Part shown: in pieces, positions 6,396 through 9,883 of the stretch
Layout of the letters: each line of letters begins with the position of its first letter
How positions within the stretch are numbered: the first letter of the stretch is position 1
Source of the DNA: Clostridia bacterium
Lineage (GTDB): Bacteria > Bacillota_A > Clostridia > Christensenellales > CAG-138
Length of the DNA stretch: 9,883 nucleotides
Direction: 5' to 3'
NCBI GenBank assembly: GCA_017459315.1
Contig: JAFUDD010000281.1
Coordinates: 1 to 9,883 of the forward strand
Position numbers and translations under genes: made by a program
The notes under the pieces: generated by a model
Databases searched by the model: none
What the model saw: the letters and a program-made list of their open reading frames with translations, nothing else
Told to the model about the DNA's origin: nothing

Positions 6396-7895
6396 ATGGA
6401 AGAAAACCGTACCGTAACCGAACCGACCGCCGAACAGCTTTCGGAGCTTTTGCAGATCCGCCGCGATAAGCTCGCCGCGCTGCAGGCTGCCGGACGTGAC
6501 CCGTTTGCCGTCATTACCTTTGATCAGACCCACCACAGCACCGAGATCGTCGCGCATTATGACGAGCTGGAGGGCAAGGAGGTTTCCATCGCCGGCCGCA
6601 TGATGTCCAAGCGCATCATGGGCAAGGCGAGCTTTGCGCACCTTTTGGACGGCATGGGCGATATTCAGTTTTATGTACGCCGCGAGGATGTCGGCGAGGA
6701 AGCCTATGCCGACTTTAAGGCCTACGACATCGGCGATATCGTGGGCGTCAAGGGCCTTGTATTCAAGACGCGCACCGGCGAAGTCTCCGTCCACGCGACG
6801 AGCGTGACGCTGCTATCCAAGTCCCTGCGCCCGCTGCCCGAAAAGTTCCATGGGCTGAAGGATCCGGAGCTGCGCTACCGGCAGCGTTTTGTCGATCTGT
6901 TCATGAACGCGGATGTCCGCACGACGTTCCGCAAGCGCAGCGCCATCGTCGCCGAAATTCGCCGCTATCTCGACAGCGAGGGCTTTATGGAGGTTGAGAC
7001 GCCGGTGCTGAACACCGTTGCGTCCGGCGCAAGCGCCCGCCCGTTTGTCACGCACCATAACACGCTCGATATCGACATGTATATGCGCATTGCGACCGAG
7101 CTGCACCTCAAAATGTGCATCGTCGGTGGACTGGAGCGCGTGTATGAGGTCGGCCGCCTGTTCCGCAACGAGGGCATGGACGCCACGCACAACCCGGAGT
7201 TCACATCGGTGGAGATCTATCAGGCGTATACCGACCTGCGCGGCATGATGAACCTGTGCGAGCAGATCATTTCCCGCTGCTCGCAGCTTGTCAACGGCAC
7301 GACGAAGATCACGTATCAGGGCATGGACGTGGATCTCACTCCGCCGTTCCGCCGCCTCACGATGAACGACGCCGTCAAGGAATACACCGGCAAGGATATC
7401 TACGGCTGCACGTCCGACGAGGAAGCCCGCGCGATCGCCGCCGAGCTCGGCGTCGAGTTGAAGGACAAGAACGCGACGAAGGGCAAGGTGCTGGCCGAGC
7501 TGTTCGACGCGTTCGTTGAGGACAAGCTGATCCAGCCGACGTTCATCACCGATTACCCGATTGAAAACTCCCCGCTGACCAAGCTCAAGCCCGGCAGCAA
7601 GGATATCGTTGACCGCTTCGAGGTCTTCATCTGCGGCCACGAATACGGCAACGCCTATACCGAGCTGAACGACCCGATCGACCAGCGCAGCCGCTTTATC
7701 CAGCAGGCGCAGGAGCGCGCCAAGGGCGACGACGAGGCCATGCCGATCGACGAGGATTTCATGCTCGCAATGGAATACGGCATGCCCCCGACGGGCGGCA
7801 TCGGCATCGGCATCGACCGTCTGTGCATGCTTTTGACCGACGCCCCCACGGTTCGTGATATTATTCTGTTCCCGACCATGCGTCCAAAGAGTTAA
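6396..7895 (+). CDS. lysS: Lysyl-tRNA synthetase, class II
   Basis: The 499-residue enzyme charges tRNA-Lys. An N-terminal OB-fold anticodon-binding domain occupies about residues 60-165, with AGRMMSKRIMGKASFAHL inside it. The class II core follows: motif 1 around FMEVETPVLN, motif 2 FRNEGMDATHNPEFTSVE from Phe256, and motif 3 GGIGIGIDRLCMLL from Gly467 with the closing Arg475. The C-terminus VRDIILFPTMRP is typical. The GGAG ribosome binding site at 6385-6388 is seven bases before the ATG. It is co-transcribed with greA. No intrinsic terminator of the usual compact kind follows the stop codon. Instead the sequence turns A+T-rich and enters the integrase region, suggesting the original 3' flank was displaced by insertion. 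Confidence 0.97.
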   Translation: MEENRTVTEPTAEQLSELLQIRRDKLAALQAAGRDPFAVITFDQTHHSTEIVAHYDELEGKEVSIAGRMMSKRIMGKASFAHLLDGMGDIQFYVRREDVGEEAYADFKAYDIGDIVGVKGLVFKTRTGEVSVHATSVTLLSKSLRPLPEKFHGLKDPELRYRQRFVDLFMNADVRTTFRKRSAIVAEIRRYLDSEGFMEVETPVLNTVASGASARPFVTHHNTLDIDMYMRIATELHLKMCIVGGLERVYEVGRLFRNEGMDATHNPEFTSVEIYQAYTDLRGMMNLCEQIISRCSQLVNGTTKITYQGMDVDLTPPFRRLTMNDAVKEYTGKDIYGCTSDEEARAIAAELGVELKDKNATKGKVLAELFDAFVEDKLIQPTFITDYPIENSPLTKLKPGSKDIVDRFEVFICGHEYGNAYTELNDPIDQRSRFIQQAQERAKGDDEAMPIDEDFMLAMEYGMPPTGGIGIGIDRLCMLLTDAPTVRDIILFPTMRPKS

Positions 7896-7899
7896 ACTG

Positions 7900-8023
7900 T
7901 ATTTTTATACGACGTCATAACTTTCCATACCGTTTCAACAGTGAAAATTGCACCATTTGGTACACCAAAAGCATGTTGAAAAGCTGTGAGACGATATGGA
8001 AAGTTATTTTTATGCACGACGTC
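7900..8023. repeat. Near-identical direct repeats flanking the palindrome
   Basis: TATTTTTAT-ACGACGTC at 7900-7916 recurs as TATTTTTAT-GC-ACGACGTC at 8005-8023, differing only by a 2-base insertion. The left copy ends exactly where the 13-bp inverted repeat begins; the right copy starts within the last three bases of its partner arm. They could be recombination-core duplications, target duplication or integrase binding sites, and which is unknown. Confidence 0.6.
7917..8007. repeat. Three nested inverted repeats (91-bp cruciform or RNA hairpin)
   Basis: The outer arms ATAACTTTCCATA (7917-7929) and TATGGAAAGTTAT (7995-8007) match over 13 bp. The middle arms TTTCAACA (7933-7940) and TGTTGAAA (7974-7981) match over 8 bp. 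The inner arms TTTGGT (7956-7961) and ACCAAA (7964-7969) match over 6 bp. Outer and inner pairs are centred on the same point. A TTTTT run follows at 8007-8011, so as RNA it could also terminate lysS transcription. Confidence 0.75.
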
Positions 8024-8242
8024 CTTCATTGTCAAACAATGCGGTGTATGCCACTAAAAACATCGAATTTACTGGATTTTCTGACTCTCTTTTCGTAGAA
8101 ATCCGCCAATTTACCCCAAGCTGATACCAGAGTATGCAAAAAGGCGAAATGCCCTATTTTACTGGTAAAACAGACGGAACATCAATTCTCCTCGACAGGC
8201 AATGTCTCTTTTCTAAAGTTAAAATTGAATATTTATTCCCTA

Positions 8243-8270
8243 TTGCTGATTCTCCCTCATGTTTTATGAT
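8243..8270 (+). promoter_or_regulatory. Possible promoter for xis-int
   Basis: TATGAT at 8265-8270 is a 5/6 match to the -10 consensus. TTGCTG at 8243-8248, 16 bases upstream, matches only half of the -35. Predicted transcripts would start near 8277, inside or just before the GAAA hairpin. Confidence 0.4.
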
Positions 8271-8274
8271 TAAC

Positions 8275-8288
8275 TTGCCGAAAGGCAA
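8275..8288 (+). other. Small hairpin with GAAA tetraloop before the xis ribosome binding site
   Basis: TTGCC (8275-8279) pairs with GGCAA (8284-8288) around a GAAA loop, nine bases upstream of AAGGAGG (8298-8304). It could stabilise the 5' end of the xis message. It could equally be an operator-like dyad. Confidence 0.45.
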
Positions 8289-8312
8289 ATCATTATCAAG
8301 GAGGATCTTATT

Positions 8313-8510
8313 ATGAACTCAACCATCCCCATTCAGGAAAAAGCAAATCTTACGATCGACGAAGCGGCTGCGTACTCCAACATTGGTCGCCATACGCTGC
8401 GGCGCCTGGCGAAACAGGATCATTGTCCGTTTGCTCTATGGGTCGGGACCAAATGTCTAATCAAGAGAGAACCTTTTGAGAAATTCCTCAAAAATGCGTA
8501 TTCGATCTAA
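8313..8510 (+). CDS. xis: Tn916-type excisionase (Xis)
   Basis: The 65-residue basic protein resembles Tn916 Xis in length and layout. It begins with an IPIQEKANLTIDEAAAYSNIG segment, the winged-helix or MerR-like helix-turn-helix of excisionases. Next comes RHTLRRLAKQDHCPFALWVG, and it ends in IKREPFEKFLKNAYSI, matching the conserved IKRKQFEKxL tail of that family. Such proteins bind and bend DNA near att sites and direct the integrase toward excision. The start at 8313 has a perfect AAGGAGG (8298-8304) eight bases upstream. The integrase gene starts 14 bases after the stop, so the two form an operon. Its presence suggests the module can, or recently could, excise. Cargo is not visible between it and lysS. 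Confidence 0.85.
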   Translation: MNSTIPIQEKANLTIDEAAAYSNIGRHTLRRLAKQDHCPFALWVGTKCLIKREPFEKFLKNAYSI

Positions 8511-8524
8511 CGGAGGACAAAAGA

Positions 8525-9748
8525 ATGAAGAACGCAATACGCTACAGCAAAGACCATGTGCGGCTGAAGGCCGGTGAGTATCAGAAAGCGGACGGTTCCT
8601 ATGAATATCGGTATACAGTGTTCGGGCGTTCCTTCTCCTTTTACAGCAAGACGCTGGAGAGCCTTAGGGAGAAAGAAGCGCAGATCACATCCCAGCAAAA
8701 CGAATTCCGGAAAACATATCTTGGGCGGACATTGACGGTAGATTCTCTTTTTAATCTATGGAGGCAACTAAAGCGCGGGATTCGTGACAGAACTATTCAG
8801 CATTATTGCGACACGTATCAAAGATACATCATGAGCAGCATCGGCAGACTATACGTTTCGTCTTTGAAGAAATCGGATATAAAGCGCTTCTATAATTATC
8901 TTGCCGACGAACGCCGACTGCAAGTAGGGACGATAGAAAGCGTTCATACGATTTTGCACCAGATACTACAGTTGGCTGTAGATGATGAACTGATCGCATG
9001 CAACCCTGCCGACAGCGCCGTAAAAGAGCTGATGCGCGCAAGGAACATTGATCACAAGAAGCCGCTTGCTCTTACAAAGCAGCAGCAGTCGCTTCTTCTG
9101 CGGTTTCTGGTGGAAAGCCCCGTCTATGCGCATTGGCTTCCGATTGTCACCGTTTTTCTCGGTACGGGGATGCGTGTAGGCGAGCTCACGGGGCTGCGTT
9201 GGTGTGATATGGATTTGGAAAAGGGGATCATTGATGTCAACCACACGCTGGTCTACTATGATAAAGGAGACCGCCATTGCTCGTTTGCGATCAATGCGAC
9301 CAAGACGCCCGCCGGCAAGCGCAGGATTCCCATGACGACCACGGTCAAGGAGGCCTTTTTGAGAGAACGCGAACAGCAGCAGGCGCAGGGGATTTTCTGT
9401 CAGGTTGAAGTGGACGGCTATTCTGATTTCGTGTTTCTCAACCGCTTCGGGATGCCTTTGCAGCAGAACGTGCTGAACAAGGCCTTCCGTCGCATGATCC
9501 GGGACTGCAACGATCAGGCGTTTCTGCAATCCGACGAACCGGCCGTCCTGCTGCCGCAGTTCAGCTGTCATTCCCTCCGACATACATTTGCGACGAACCT
9601 CGCTTCCGATCCGAGAATCGGCATCAAGACTTTACAATATCTGCTTGGGCACGCGGATGTTTCTACGACGCTGAACATCTACAGCCATTGCACAGAAGAA
9701 ATGCTCGAGCAGGCCAAAGCCGCTTTAGAAGCGCAGAACAACGGATGA
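8525..9748 (+). CDS. int: Tn916-family tyrosine recombinase (integrase)
   Basis: The 407-residue protein has the three-part layout of Tn916 Int. An N-terminal arm-DNA-binding domain (about 1-60) includes RLKAGEYQKADGSYEYRYT. A SAM-like core-binding domain spans about 70-170, followed by a C-terminal catalytic domain. Catalytic residues are all visible: Arg217 in GTGMRVGELTGLRW, probable Lys260 in NATKTPAGKRRIP, His349 and Arg352 in HSLRHTFATN, His376 in LGHADVSTT, and nucleophile Tyr386 in LNIYSH. The segment VEVDGYSDFVFLNRFG closely matches the corresponding Tn916 Int segment as I remember it. The ATG at 8525 has GGAGGA (8512-8517) correctly spaced, and length equals the family norm, so the gene is intact. 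It follows xis and ends just before two hairpins. The integration target site is not known from this window. Confidence 0.95.
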   Translation: MKNAIRYSKDHVRLKAGEYQKADGSYEYRYTVFGRSFSFYSKTLESLREKEAQITSQQNEFRKTYLGRTLTVDSLFNLWRQLKRGIRDRTIQHYCDTYQRYIMSSIGRLYVSSLKKSDIKRFYNYLADERRLQVGTIESVHTILHQILQLAVDDELIACNPADSAVKELMRARNIDHKKPLALTKQQQSLLLRFLVESPVYAHWLPIVTVFLGTGMRVGELTGLRWCDMDLEKGIIDVNHTLVYYDKGDRHCSFAINATKTPAGKRRIPMTTTVKEAFLREREQQQAQGIFCQVEVDGYSDFVFLNRFGMPLQQNVLNKAFRRMIRDCNDQAFLQSDEPAVLLPQFSCHSLRHTFATNLASDPRIGIKTLQYLLGHADVSTTLNIYSHCTEEMLEQAKAALEAQNNG

Positions 9749-9764
9749 AGCTCCATACATACAC

Positions 9765-9789
9765 AGCACCCCAAGAATCTCGGGGTGCT
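9765..9789 (+). terminator. Hairpin after int (weak or processing-type terminator)
   Basis: AGCACCCC (9765-9772) pairs with GGGGTGCT (9782-9789) around a 9-base loop, a stable GC-rich stem starting 17 bases after the int stop. No T-tract follows, so by itself it may be a pause or RNA-protecting stem in front of the stronger hairpin at 9799. Confidence 0.55.
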
Positions 9790-9798
9790 CAGCCTGTC

Positions 9799-9827
9799 AA
9801 AAAAGTCCAGATTTTCAGGACTTTTTT
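9799..9827. terminator. Symmetrical bidirectional intrinsic terminator
   Basis: AAAAAAGTCC (9799-9808) is exactly complementary to GGACTTTTTT (9818-9827). A GA/TC extension inside an A-A mismatch leaves a TTT loop. Both strands end in a run of six T, so it should stop transcription arriving from int and from the right. Confidence 0.88.
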
Positions 9828-9863
9828 GCGTATTTCGGTATGAAACGTAGAGCATATTGCCGC

Positions 9864-9869
9864 TTGACA
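9864..9869 (+). promoter_or_regulatory. Lone -35-like TTGACA at the right edge
   Basis: A perfect TTGACA lies at 9864-9869 after the terminator, in a GCTTGACA context shared with the hisS promoter. A -10 element at the usual 17-base spacing would begin at 9887, outside the window, so this is only half of a possible promoter for the next rightward gene. Confidence 0.35.
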
Positions 9870-9883
9870 ATCGGGTTCTTTGA

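Larger units (their letters stand above)
7896..8312. other. A+T-rich non-coding stretch between lysS and xis
   Basis: I find no supportable gene in these 417 bases; the only plus-strand reading frame of note (8134-8316) lacks a ribosome binding site and overlaps the xis start. The stretch holds nested inverted repeats (7917-8007), near-identical direct repeats (7900-7916 and 8005-8023), a possible xis promoter (8243-8270) and a small hairpin (8275-8288). Between about 8024 and 8240 I see nothing interpretable. Confidence 0.75.
7897..9830 (+). mobile_element. Integrated element or solo xis-int module downstream of lysS (ends not resolved)
   Basis: The stretch differs from its neighbours in base composition: the non-coding part is A+T-rich and the genes are less GC-rich at third positions. 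It contains a Tn916-type excisionase and integrase as its only recognisable genes. In Tn916, xis and int lie at one end with int reading outward. If that holds here, the module would be tiny, because lysS lies only about 400 bases to the left. Alternatively the element extends past 9883. I could not find convincing att repeats at both flanks, so the coordinates are nominal. Confidence 0.45.

Noticed and set aside
8134..8316. A 60-codon plus-strand reading frame overlapping the xis start
   Set aside because: It has no ribosome binding site and no recognisable domain, overlaps the xis start codon out of frame, and lies in sequence that looks regulatory.
7926..9842. CATACCG at 7926-7932 and its inverse at 9836-9842 as possible terminal inverted repeats of the integrase module
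   Set aside because: A 7-bp match between two regions of about 100 bases is expected by chance, and the flanking similarity does not extend cleanly.
7898..9845. GTATTT shared between the lysS 3' flank and the region after the int terminator as a Tn916-like att core
   Set aside because: Only six bases agree, in A+T-rich sequence, and the neighbouring bases diverge. Element ends cannot be assigned from it.

Overview
The window reads as a chromosomal stretch from a Gram-positive, GC-rich member of the Clostridia, probably an Oscillospiraceae/Butyricicoccaceae-like gut anaerobe; that placement is inference. The evidence is a hisS-aspS operon under a tRNA-sensing T-box leader, a lipoprotein-type ModA, strong AAGGAGG-type ribosome binding sites, consensus TTGACA/TATAAT promoters and a Tn916-type excisionase/integrase pair. 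The housekeeping genes are GC-rich at third positions. The segment from about 7896 to 9830 is visibly richer in A+T and looks acquired.

Layout. 1-1071 (minus strand): the 5' end of modB and all of modA, a molybdate ABC-importer operon. A 171-bp intercistronic gap holds purine/pyrimidine hairpins. 1072-1497: a divergent control region. Leftward it has the modA promoter with tandem ModE-like operators in a 22-bp register. Rightward it has a perfect consensus promoter and a complete T-box leader with its terminator. 1498-4932 (plus): hisS, aspS and trxA, closed by a strong terminator at 4944-4976. 4988-5719 (minus): a convergent SGNH/GDSL hydrolase with its own promoter. 5844-7895 (plus): a consensus promoter, then greA and lysS.

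7896-8312: an A+T-rich, gene-free stretch. It contains three nested inverted repeats flanked by near-identical direct repeats, then a probable promoter, a GAAA-loop hairpin and a strong ribosome binding site. 8313-9748 (plus): a Tn916-type xis and a full-length tyrosine recombinase with all catalytic residues visible. Two hairpins follow, the second a symmetrical terminator. No conjugation, replication or cargo gene is visible between lysS and the end of the window. The xis-int pair is therefore either one end of an element that continues past 9883 or a stripped, solo integration module.

How the genes work together. Three aminoacyl-tRNA synthetases (His, Asp, Lys), the transcript-cleavage factor GreA and thioredoxin make this an information-processing and redox neighbourhood. 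The T-box appears to sense uncharged tRNA-Asp although hisS is the first gene, so histidyl-tRNA synthetase would be co-regulated with aspartyl-tRNA supply. Molybdate import is probably repressed by a ModE-type regulator encoded elsewhere. I do not see a clearly new multi-gene system. The most unusual items are the tandem mod operator, the nested palindrome beside the integrase, the SGNH protein lacking its catalytic Asp, and the repeated hairpins between modA and modB.
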